DNA from: Haliclona indistincta
Taxonomy: Eukaryota; Porifera; Demospongiae; Haplosclerida; Chalinidae
Direction of reading: 5' to 3'
Assembly: GCA_964017065.1 (NCBI GenBank)
Contig: OZ024785.1
Location: 744,001 to 808,000 of the forward strand
DNA: 64,000 nt
Positions 12,701 through 19,699 of the stretch are shown piece by piece. The translations under genes were made by a program, and so were the position numbers. Positions within the stretch are counted from its first letter, which is position 1, and each line of letters begins with the position of its first letter. The notes under the pieces were generated by a model that searched no databases, was not told where the DNA came from, and was given only the letters and a program-made list of their open reading frames with translations.

Positions 12701-15700
12701 AACACGTATTCAGCTTTGTATGTGCACTTACTTGAGAAAACAAAGTCAACATCATCCACGAGTTGTTGCTTTACTACTCCAAGCTGATGTGCAATAGCAA
12801 CATGAGATTCGCGTTTTCCACCAATGCTATGAAGGGATTCAATTTGGTCTTGGTGAGTTCTGTGTGAAATTTGTAGCTTTCCATCTGCTAAATCTACATC
12901 TCCACTCCATACTCCTCTTACTGATGTGCCTAAACCACTGACTAAATCAGCTCCATCTGCCTTTATCCACCACCACTCGTCTGGATGGATACGAGCTGCA
13001 TCGTCCAAAACAGACAACTACAGGAAGCATGTCAGTGAACCATGCAAGAGCATAATTATTTTACCAGAATAGTTACCTGGATTTGAGGACCAATTGTTAC
13101 ATCACCTGCTGCAATGTTACGACGGATAGTGCGTTCAGAGACTGATGGAATATTGACAAGTGCCTGTGATATGCAATCAAATTTGGCATAACTGTAGTTA
13201 TGATTACCTTCATAGTAGACCTTTCATGTGGATGAGTGTTATGATATGTGCTAGCAATGCTCCACATTGGACCATGATGTAGCTTAGCCCATTTTTGCCC
13301 AAACTGACTGTACATAGTTTGTAGCCATGATTGGTAGTCCGCAGGGCAGGGAGGTACCTGAGTGGGAAAGTATAAGCCCTCATGCATGCATTACAACAAA
13401 ATATGTGATGTGACACTAACTTGATTAATATCTTCAGCTACATAGAAATTGGTAGCATACTCAATCAAACCCATTGGCATTCTAGACACAGGGAACAGAG
13501 AATTGCTTGAATCTGGTCTGTCTTTCCCTATACCTTTCACTAAATTGTACACAACATTTGCTCGTCCACTTTTTTTTAGCCTAGCAATTGCAGTACCAGC
13601 ATAAGCTAAAAAGTCTACAGGAACGTCTAGCTGAAGTGAATTCTTGCAGTGAGCGGAAAAGGTCTGGGACAGAGTAGAGATACTGGATTGTAATTGTGCT
13701 GGAGTATTTAGATGAGAAGAATGAGCTAAAGAATGGGATGAGGAGAGAGATGAAATGTTAGTGCTTGTAGAGTGATCAATCTGAATTCCGATAGATCTGG
13801 TAGTGGAGCGATCTGTCTGAGATGACACAGAGCTACTAGCAAGGTGAAATGTCTGAGACGAAGCAGATCGGCTAGTAAAGAGGGCGGTCTGAGTTGAAGC
13901 AGATCTGCTATAAAAGGGATTTGTTTGACATGCGATAGATCTGCTAGAAGAAAGATCCATTTGAGATGTGATAGAAGAGAGATCCGTTTGAGATGCAATA
14001 GTAGAGAGATCAGTCTGAATCTCAACTGATGCCTTTGGAGTTAGCATTACCTCTGCGTCTACTGGACTCTCATATTTTTTCTTCAACCATTTCACCACTT
14101 TGTATCGACAAGAATTGCCTATAAAACAATGACCTATCGTTATTCAGAATGTAGTATTTCATGCATAGTACGTACCTGTTCGTTCTGCTGACGCTCTCAT
14201 CTTTATGTGCATAGCAGCAGCTTCCCAGAAATCATGTTGATGATGAGTTGGCCAGCTACCACGAGAGTGGATGAGAACAAACTCTACTAGGGCCTTGATC
14301 TCCAGCTCCTTCCAGCTGTCACAGTTGGTTCGTTTGTAGTGCCAACGTTCATCCCCAGGACGCTGTTGTGCAGACACTGTTGTAGGACTGCTAAAAATTC
14401 TTCTTCTACTCATCAACCGCGAGCTTCTAGCGAAATCAGGTCTTCTTTTTGAGCGATTAGTTGGAGTAAGAAGAGTTGGACTGCTCCTGGGTCGTTTATG
14501 AGCTGTTTCATCCGCTGCTGACATCGCTAAAGCAAAACAAAGCCTACGACTCTGACAAGCGCGATCAGCTGGGCGAGTATGTTATGAATAATACATGAGG
14601 TTCCAAAAGGTTCCAAAAAGTCCATTAATTAAGTTATTCATGTGCGGTCACATGAACTCGGCCTACGCATTGCTTACGTAGAATTGATGATCGATGACGC
14701 GTGGCCAACCTCCTCTGACTTGTCATTGTCAGCTTTGAGCATAGTGACCTCCGAGGAGAGATCATGGGGTACCACACTGCCTGAGTCACTGACCACTAGT
14801 CTCCCTGATCTGAACTCCTGTAGCTCTAGTTCAAGCTCCTCTACCCGAGTCAGCAGAGCAGCTAACTGGGCACTAGCCTTGTCCTGGTTCACTACAACCT
14901 ACATTGTACAACACAATGAGATATTGGTAAAGTACTACACAGTGACATACCTCATTTATGATATTTCTAGCTCTGTTTGCATATTTTAGAGTGTTGAGTG
15001 TTTCCATAGAGTCTCTCTCAGTGGGGCTGATACAAGCTATCATTAGTGTTCTACTGTTGCCTCCTAGTGAGTCTTGTAGCAGACGAGTTAGCTTGCTGTC
15101 TTGATAGGGAACATGACTACCCAGCTTTCTAGACTTGTCTCCAAGAGCCCTGATGACATTTCCGAGTGAGAACTATGAGTAAGAGAGTCATCATAATGTG
15201 CTTGACTGAGATAGTGTGTCTACTGAACAAACACATTTGTATTGTAGGAAAGGTTTGAAACACATGCAAGGTATGAAACCATCTAATAAACTGTTTTTAA
15301 ATTTGTTTACTACAGTCACAGCTCATTGCTTACTAGACCACGGTTGATTGATATTTGCTCCTTTGCCATCGATACTGTAGCTCCGATTCTCTCTAATCTC
15401 GCTGACCCTGCCATATCGATAAAGTGGAACTTTGCAGTCAGCGTCTCAATCTCCCAGCTATTGCTAGCCTATAGGAGAGATACCATAACACACAAACACC
15501 AGTGCACTGCTCACGTTAAGGACTGGTCGCTGTTGGTTTAGAGTGAGTGTAAAGATGGCATGAGATCGTGACGACTGAGCGTTCATGTTAGTGCTACCAA
15601 CTGCTCTGGACCTTGCTCCATGTTTTAGAGCCTTTAGTGCCTAAGAGAAACACACAATCACAGCTCTTGTCAATGGTTTGGGTCATCACCTCTTGCTCTG

Positions 15701-17270
15701 AGTGGACCTTCTGCTTGACTGCTCCATCAACATATACCTCACCATCTGGTGATTCATAGAGCTTTAATTTCTTCATGCAGGCATAGAACAGTTCATTATA
15801 GATGAGCATGTTGGTGCAAATAATATTACCAGTGGGTATCTACTTGGATTCAACAGATCATTAATTTCTTCATTGTAGAGCTCTATGAATTTGACAGTGA
15901 CATCAAACTGTGGTGAGGGTATTCCCTCCTCAGTGGAGGTCTTCATCCTGTCGTCAATACCATCGAACAAGTGTTTGATAGCTCTAGGCACCATACCTGA
16001 GAGAGGGTGAGAGAGAACATAAAGTACACAGTGTAGTGGATGATAACAAGGTACCCTTTTCTTCAGGTAGCATAGTACCATCAATCCCAGTCCCCATAGT
16101 GTAGGTCTTGCCACTACCAGTCTGTGATACATGTAACACATGTACAACACAATGTTGCAGCATTACCTGTCCATAAGCCAGCACTGTTGCATTGAAGCCA
16201 CTGAAACAACTGTGTAGGAATAGTGTGACAAGAATGACCCACTGTGATTCCATATAGGCTAACCCTTCTATGAGGGTCTCCACACAGTCACCATAGATGT
16301 CCTGCTGATCACTTTCACCATCGAATACATAATCGTAAGCGAAGACTTTGTCTTTCCCTAGAACAATCTGTGGTTTGCCTGGTGTGACAGATATTTTCGC
16401 TTCCTCAGAAGCATTCCAAGGTCGTATACTGGAGAACAGTACAGAATATAAAAGAACAAAGTGAGACAGCAAGGATTGCATACCGAACTGCTGATATTAC
16501 AGGCACATTACCCGTTATACTAGTTGCTGGATAAGATAAAGAAGAGATAGCACTATCAACAAAGAGTTGTGTTCAAGTATTATATATAGACCCGCCTACC
16601 GTGCTCTATCGTAGATAGCGACCCTTGGCCTCGGTTTCGGGTGTTACTGGTCGGATATCAGCCCGAGGCGAAGCCGAGGGCTGATATCCTACCAGTAACA
16701 CCCGAAACCGAGGCCAAGGGTCGCTATCTACGATAGAGCACGGTAGGCGGGTCTATATACGATTTGTCGTATGCTTGCTGTACATTTGCGGCCATTAGCG
16801 GTCTGATAACCTGTTATCAGACCTGTGGTCAAACCACAGGTCAGGCTATCATACTTATAGACCTGGCGGCGCCTTTGAATGACGTCATAAGTATACGATA
16901 ACACAGTATACAGTATCATACCCAAATGTAGCATAACATGTGAGCATGTATTGTGTGAATTTAATGAATGCAGCAATAGTAATAATGCATTGTAGCAATG
17001 TATAATAATACCCTGTACTAATTATTAGCAGCTTATTTGTAGTAATACTAGAACACACTATCCACAGTAAACAAACCTATTTTATATGCAGCACGAACAA
17101 ACACATTCTAGACAGTTCGCACCGTGAACTGTACATTATTCGTGTACGTGTTTACCTAATTAAGGCCAAACTATTAGAGCTACACAGCGCACTGCTCGAG
17201 ATGCTACTGACACCCTCAACTTACCTTGTACACGAGAACTGGTCTCTAGTAAGTCCGCACGTTAGTATGT
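537..17270 (-). CDS. KIF21: KIF21-type kinesin (motor, coiled coil, WD40), multi-exon
   Basis: Plus-end-directed kinesins of the KIF21 family bind and regulate microtubules. All three family modules are present in order. The N-terminal motor is encoded by small exons between 16,526 and 14,951, with P-loop [12 protein letters not shown], switch [12 protein letters not shown] and [13 protein letters not shown] at the neck. The coiled coil follows, with [13 protein letters not shown] joined across a splice to LRLRLKAMQ, and [18 protein letters not shown]. The C-terminus is a WD40 propeller. These match KIF21A/B as I know them, and WD repeats on a kinesin-4-like motor are diagnostic. The 5' UTR exon ends at 17,225 (donor GTAAGT); the initiator exon is not certain. 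The stop is TGA at 537-539. Introns are mostly 42-60 nt unless invaded by repeats. The motor switch II glutamate is replaced by alanine. Confidence 0.9.
986..2218. mobile_element. Foldback/MITE-type element, copy A
   Basis: 986-1,388 is a near-perfect inverted repeat with arms of about 165 bp, beginning CAAGAAAATT and ending AATTTTCTTG, around a loop of about 70 bp. The homology continues to 2,218 and ends in a short palindrome (reverse complement AGGGAGGCAC..GTGCCTCCCT) next to the motif AAGATGGCGGCTAC. The same 1,480-2,218 segment recurs inverted at 59,097-59,750, and the foldback part recurs at 33,040-33,515 and 59,890-60,045. I see no transposase, so it is non-autonomous. It lies wholly inside a KIF21 intron between WD40 exons. 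An internal GAAA-rich run sits at 1,957-1,985. Confidence 0.7.
2873..2900. repeat. (CA)n microsatellite
   Basis: A CA dinucleotide run about 28 bp long sits in a KIF21 intron at one end of the tRNA-derived SINE. Confidence 0.8.
2900..3352 (-). mobile_element. tRNA-derived SINE-like element
   Basis: On the minus strand, about 3,352-3,275 reads as a degenerate tRNA. It has an A-box-like TGGTTCAACTGGTAGAG, a five-pair anticodon stem around a TAC anticodon (valine type) and a perfect B box GGTTCGAATCC. The acceptor stem does not pair, so it is not a working tRNA. About 370 bp of unrelated body follows, and CA-rich runs flank both ends (2,873-2,900 and 3,355-3,430). An RNA polymerase III head plus a tail is the SINE layout. 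I see no second full copy in the window, so the family assignment is tentative. Confidence 0.55.
3355..3440. repeat. (CA)n/(GCAC)n microsatellite
   Basis: A CA run of about 46 bp passes into GCAC tetranucleotides. It abuts the tRNA-like head of the SINE. Confidence 0.85.
3750..8700 (-). CDS. KIF21: KIF21-like central coiled-coil and linker exons
   Basis: Several minus-strand exons lie here. About 8,580-8,696 reads [15 protein letters not shown] and [13 protein letters not shown]. 8,185-8,422 reads [16 protein letters not shown], then a Ser/Thr-rich stretch ending EKRKSI. About 5,690-5,754 reads [18 protein letters not shown]. 5,400-5,500 is acidic ([14 protein letters not shown]). 5,200-5,350 reads [17 protein letters not shown]. 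4,740-4,890 reads [18 protein letters not shown]. 4,148-4,594 and 3,950-4,260 are low-complexity, Ser/Pro/Arg-rich linkers. Heptad-rich helices fit the dimerising stalk of KIF21, and the linker precedes the WD40 repeats as in the family. The exon ending at 8,185 and the exon starting at 5,754 join in frame (SI/PSHY) across an intron made only of satellite. Confidence 0.75.
5755..8184 (-). repeat. 57/59-bp satellite made of a tandemly amplified mini-intron (42 copies)
   Basis: This array fills one KIF21 intron completely. The intron begins at the first unit's GTTAGT (just below 8,185) and ends at the last unit's CACACAG (just above 5,754). In gene orientation each unit is a 51-nt segment starting GTTAGTTATCCC and ending in a pyrimidine tract TCTTCTCTCTCACACAG, followed by the six bases CCCATA. 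About half the units (21 by my count) carry one extra CT in the tract, giving 59 bp. 42 x 51 + 41 x 6 + 21 x 2 equals 2,430, the exact span. Units are almost identical; I saw one substitution near 6,793. 51 nt is a normal intron size for this locus, so the unit is a whole mini-intron plus six exon-like bases. Confidence 0.9.
8809..8942. mobile_element. Hairpin MITE in a KIF21 intron
   Basis: This is an inverted repeat with arms of about 60 bp. The left arm begins GTTAAACAACGGTCC and the right arm ends GGACCGTTGTTTAAC, with a CG-rich centre (GAGGGCGCAGCCCGAGG). It lies in the KIF21 intron just downstream of the transposon insertion point. Confidence 0.7.
8943..9350. other. KIF21 intron remainder with repeat debris
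   Basis: No exon is seen. 9,165-9,255 contains several copies of CGGGCAATAT and of GGCAGTATGGAATAT, the latter also present in the 8,809 hairpin, so an older nested element is likely. The last bases before the transposon, read on the minus strand, are GTGAGAAGC, the original 5' splice site of this intron. Confidence 0.5.
9479..10456 (+). CDS. Transposon-encoded HIRAN-like acidic protein, 325 aa
   Basis: This is a single-exon gene starting at ATG 9,479, about 100 bp inside the left TIR. Residues 1-50 are acidic and polar with a small [11 protein letters not shown] cluster. Residues 50-155 form an unrecognised globular region ([10 protein letters not shown] to VFVIWKW). Residues 157-190 are strongly acidic ([22 protein letters not shown]). 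Residues 195-270 fit a HIRAN-type pattern: a beta-rich start, then [18 protein letters not shown], with the NxYDxxAI signature, and ERIGYL. HIRAN domains of HLTF/Rad5 bind DNA ends, so a role in handling transposon DNA ends is plausible but inferred. The frame is open, unlike that of its partner gene. A HIRAN assignment by eye needs a profile search. Confidence 0.7.
   Translation: MATMGESIRNAEVNSDDREDDEDNGPGSERNDSSPGACESCKEAACDHTIVLVESIGGTTPYVIPSFPFVTVKLVHIKFQVYGDETVYDGFLGAEEECRSAVSAVHEGSVLRICHGHLNAFLIDQEEFSKSIVTAGMVLIDNSLVFVIWKWFPVLEVNEDNDEDNDEDESMNCELQEDEDDEDDKDESNSLVHALTFKCIATIKEERYQEILVAANLQRRNGEEVHVRLTPEPTNCYDSEAIAFECKTSTSTDSENKWERIGYLVSEVTQDVHEAIRSNSILSVQFDWIKFITHWSRNKPGWYCGIRISRVGPWSKTCLKHRSSL
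10518..14524 (-). pseudogene. Transposon-encoded multi-exon transposase-like gene, with two breaks
   Basis: Twelve exons: 14,176-14,524; 13,421-14,118; 13,208-13,357; 13,077-13,163; 12,732-13,017; 12,242-12,679; 12,048-12,191; 11,836-11,995; 11,591-11,772; 11,166-11,532; 10,910-11,111; 10,518-10,844. Phases agree at the junctions tested. Notable stretches are [19 protein letters not shown] (basic N-terminus), a TQT-motif ladder in exon 2, [72 protein letters not shown] and [14 protein letters not shown]. Its place in a TIR element suggests a transposase, but I cannot name the fold or assign catalytic acids. Two defects are visible: an in-frame TGA at 12,507-12,509, possibly a CGA-to-TGA change, and a one-base frame change near 11,925 in exon 8. 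This copy is therefore probably inactive. An AATAAA on the minus strand lies near 10,472. Confidence 0.75.
14720..16526 (-). CDS. KIF21: KIF21-like motor-domain exons and start of the coiled coil
   Basis: The exons read by splice site are 16,484-16,526 (NVPVISAVR), 16,264-16,428 ([11 protein letters not shown] to VETLIEG), 16,167-16,209 ([14 protein letters not shown]), 16,055-16,121 (P-loop), 15,844-15,996 ([15 protein letters not shown]), about 15,690-15,775, 15,515-15,640 (switch I), 15,334-15,468 (switch II), 14,951-15,172 ([20 protein letters not shown]) and 14,720-14,898 (coiled-coil start). The phases join in frame wherever checked. The intron between the second and third exons uses donor GTTAGC and is 54 nt, which shows that GTTAG-type donors are used in this gene. 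Switch II reads [14 protein letters not shown], where kinesins normally have DLAGSE. The alanine codon lies at 15,400-15,402. The switch I arginine and the P-loop are intact. Confidence 0.88.
14725..14950 (-). other. KIF21 exon-intron stretch next to the insertion
   Basis: The exon 14,720-14,898 begins [10 protein letters not shown] and ends ADND plus two bases at the transposon target duplication. A 52-nt intron separates it from the next motor exon at 14,951. Confidence 0.8.
16584..16757. mobile_element. Perfect-looking hairpin MITE, 174 bp
   Basis: The arms are about 75 bp, starting TATAGACCCGCCTACCGTGC and mirrored at the right end, around a short GAGGCGAAGCC loop. It lies in the 5' intron of the KIF21-like gene. 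Smaller hairpins follow at 16,801-16,850 (GTCTGATAAC/GTTATCAGAC and CTGTGGT/ACCACAG). Confidence 0.75.
16760..17224. other. First intron of the KIF21-like gene, no exon seen
   Basis: AT-rich non-coding sequence with short hairpins near 16,801-16,850. It ends at the donor GTAAGT below 17,225. Confidence 0.5.
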
Positions 17271-17330
17271 TTCTTGTCCCGCCACGTGGCGAATCACATG
17301 ATATTCTAACGCGGGAAATTTAAAAACGGC
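17225..17330 (-). promoter_or_regulatory. Putative 5' UTR exon and promoter of the KIF21-like gene
   Basis: The non-coding exon ends GTGTACAAG at 17,225 with donor GTAAGT. Just upstream, in gene sense, are a CACGTG E-box (17,283-17,288) and GCGGGAAATTTAAA (17,311-17,324), which fits the E2F-type core GCGGGAAA. I see no clear TATA box. The assignment is inference from motifs and position. Confidence 0.4.
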
Positions 17331-17439
17331 GATCCAGGGTCTAAGTCCAAAGGAACCTGATATAATGGGTTTCTAGTCTCAGCGTCACACCTAAGCTCAT
17401 GCTATGATGTCGACACATGTGTATAATCTCACTAGAAAG

Positions 17440-17960
17440 TGAAAACGGGAAATCGGAATGATTCATGAAGAAGCTACCCCTGAGACCAAAGCTAACATCA
17501 GTGAGGTATTAGCTACATTGGATTACTATGGTGCAGTGTGGGACCCACGTCATTCTACTCATGTTAATAAACTAGAATCTGTTCTGTGTTTGCCGACACA
17601 ATGATCACTAAGGTCTGGTACTCTTCATATTCTTCCATCCTGTCTAAATGCAACTGGATCCCTCTCTCAGCAAGTAGAAGAACTCAGTAGCTCAATGTGT
17701 GTTGTAACACACGTCATTTCCCATTGGAGGTCTCTTCCTGCTCCTATATAGTGTTTATAGTTCTTCTGCCTCTACTTTTAAACACCTTCTTTTTGATCAT
17801 GTCTGCTCCACTTTGTCTGTTTTCATTATTACATGATCTATCCTCCTGAACTGTTTGCTCACTTATTTATTTTCGGGCGCCATGTTTTATTAGCTTTTAT
17901 CTACCTAGGCTTCCACAAATGTATTCTTCACTCTGTGCATTAAACACCTCATAGCTGCAT
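17440..17960 (+). mobile_element. LINE 3' fragment (end of reverse transcriptase ORF)
   Basis: Translation of about 17,500-17,600 gives LDYYGAVWDPRHSTHVNKLE, which matches the common LINE C-terminal pattern (LEYASTVWDP...INKLE). Decayed sequence continues after a stop. Only this tail is present, as expected for a 5'-truncated insertion. It is on the opposite strand to the LINE piece at 19,700-21,420, so the two are separate insertions. Confidence 0.6.
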
Positions 17961-18808
17961 ACGAATCTTTGAATGGTAGTTCATGTTGTAGAGTCATGCA
18001 CTGTTATAATTATTACATTCTGTATTGCACATTCACAATTACTTCATATTTCATAAAACATTCTCATACTCCACCAAATCAAACATAGTTTACTACATTA
18101 TACTGTGTATAGTGAATAATGTGTAGTTTATGATGAATAACACTGAGCTCTTCTGTTATTGTCTGAAGTAGCACAACAGAACTTGCCGACACACTAGTGA
18201 ACTGACAGCTTCTCTATGTTCAAAAAAGAATCATTCATTAATAACAAGTATACTGGATTACAACAAGGGGCATGACAGAATGTTCATGCTGATAATGAGA
18301 AAACAAGCTATGATACAGGTACACGCCCACAATGAATTCTGTAGATAGCAAAAGAAACAACAGATTTTTGAAAATATACAGGTATTACATGTAGAGATTA
18401 TGAGAAATGATGAGTTTTGGTCATGTTTCTCATGAAACAAGTAGCTAACAGAACATAGCTCGTGTACGTGTGTCAAAGCTCTTATACATGTTATTGGTAT
18501 GAACCACACTGCCAGTAGAACCTCATTAAGAATTGATTATAACGCTCATTTTTACTGAACAACATTAAATTGGGTCAGCAACGATCATGATACAAGATAC
18601 TGACATTGCTACATCTGCCACATTGCTCCATGGAGCCACTAACTGTACTAGACACTCAGTAAAGTGTTAACCGAGAAGAGACTGAGAAGATAGACAAACA
18701 GAATAATCAAACATGCTCTAAAATACATCAGAAGCTATATAAGGTTCACAAATGCTCAAGTGTGCAACTCATCATAATTATTACTAAACTCACACATCAT
18801 AACTAGTG
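17961..18808. other. Intergenic, AT-rich, no feature recognised
   Basis: No conserved coding segment, hairpin or tandem repeat was seen by eye on either strand. Confidence 0.4.
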
Positions 18809-19590
18809 ACTTACTGTGAGTATTGATCACCATAGCAACGTACCAGCACTGCTGTGAGTGATAGTAGAGATACGATCGAGACCAGTCCTGAAGGAAGGAG
18901 GGAAGAGAGTGAGATACTGTACCACATGTAGTTGAGACATACCAATTTATAGATACCAAATTTATTAGAGTGTGGGTCAATAAAGGAGAGCATGTGTATG
19001 GTTCATAGATGGTACAGTGATACCATAATAATGTGTCCATATCTCAGGAGGTCAATACTAGTATGTAAGACTGGCTGAACATTCTGTACCAAGAGGCAAA
19101 TAATATAGTAGACAGCGGTAAGGTAAGATAAAAAATGAGGGCAAGGGAACAGCAGGAGGAAGAGAAAGGACTATTTTTCTGTTCGTACCTGATCCAAGTG
19201 AGTTAGCGGTAGGAGATGGAGACAAATTAGCACTCTCTGAATAAAGAAACAATTAATAATAGACGACGGCAGATGAGACAAGCAAGAAAACAACATCAGT
19301 ACAGATTGTTGCGTCTGATCACTTACTGTGTTTTTCTCTGACGGACAGCGAGGCTGCAGCTGAGTTTCTTTTGCCCTTGTTAACAGGACTGGATGGATTT
19401 CTCCGTAAAGGCATCAACACTGAAGAGGAGCAAGCAAGACAAAGAGTGAATGGAAGAGGAAGAAATACACGAGCAGTGGATGAATGTCTCATTTACCATA
19501 GATTCTGATATGTATTTTAGAGAATACTTTGATCTTTTCTTCTCAGAATCAGCACCTCTTAGTCTAGTAGAATGTGTCCAGGATCCTGTG
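18809..19590 (-). CDS. 3' exons of a tail-anchored protein (possibly the RhoGEF C-terminus)
   Basis: Exons can be read in minus orientation. About 19,502-19,590 reads RGADSEKKRSKYSLKYISES. About 19,330-19,425 reads LMPLRRNPSSPVNKGKRNS then AAASLSVREKH. About 19,192-19,240 reads KSANLSPSPTANSLGSG. About 18,815-18,890 reads LVSIVSLLSLTAVLV followed by RCYGDQYSQ and stop. The last three join in phase. The end is a hydrophobic segment of about 18 residues with only nine residues after it, a tail-anchor layout that would face the protein to the cytosol. It is on the same strand as, and downstream of, the RhoGEF exons, but a LINE and a 6.4-kb satellite intervene, so linkage is unproven. The first-to-second exon phase is not resolved. 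Confidence 0.5.
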
Positions 19591-19699
19591 GTTATGAATC
19601 AATCCTGTTTGTAAAATAGAGAAGAATAAGAATTAGAGAAATGAACACCCAAATAAAATTAGATTTAGGAGAATAAAGAGATTTAATTTGGAGAATGAA

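Larger units (their letters stand above)
9356..14719. mobile_element. 5.4-kb two-gene DNA transposon, perfect 25-bp TIRs, 5-bp target duplication
   Basis: Perfect 25-bp terminal inverted repeats lie at 9,356-9,380 (GTCAGAGGAGGTTGGCC...) and 14,695-14,719. TTGTC flanks both ends (9,351-9,355 and 14,720-14,724) as a target-site duplication. The interior holds two convergent genes whose 3' ends are 61 bp apart: a 325-residue HIRAN-like protein on the plus strand and a 12-exon gene on the minus strand. The TIR sequence, duplication length and proteins do not match a superfamily I can name with confidence. The element sits exactly at a KIF21 exon-intron boundary. Removing it and one TTGTC copy restores exon end GACAA followed by donor GTGAGA. 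Confidence 0.88.
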
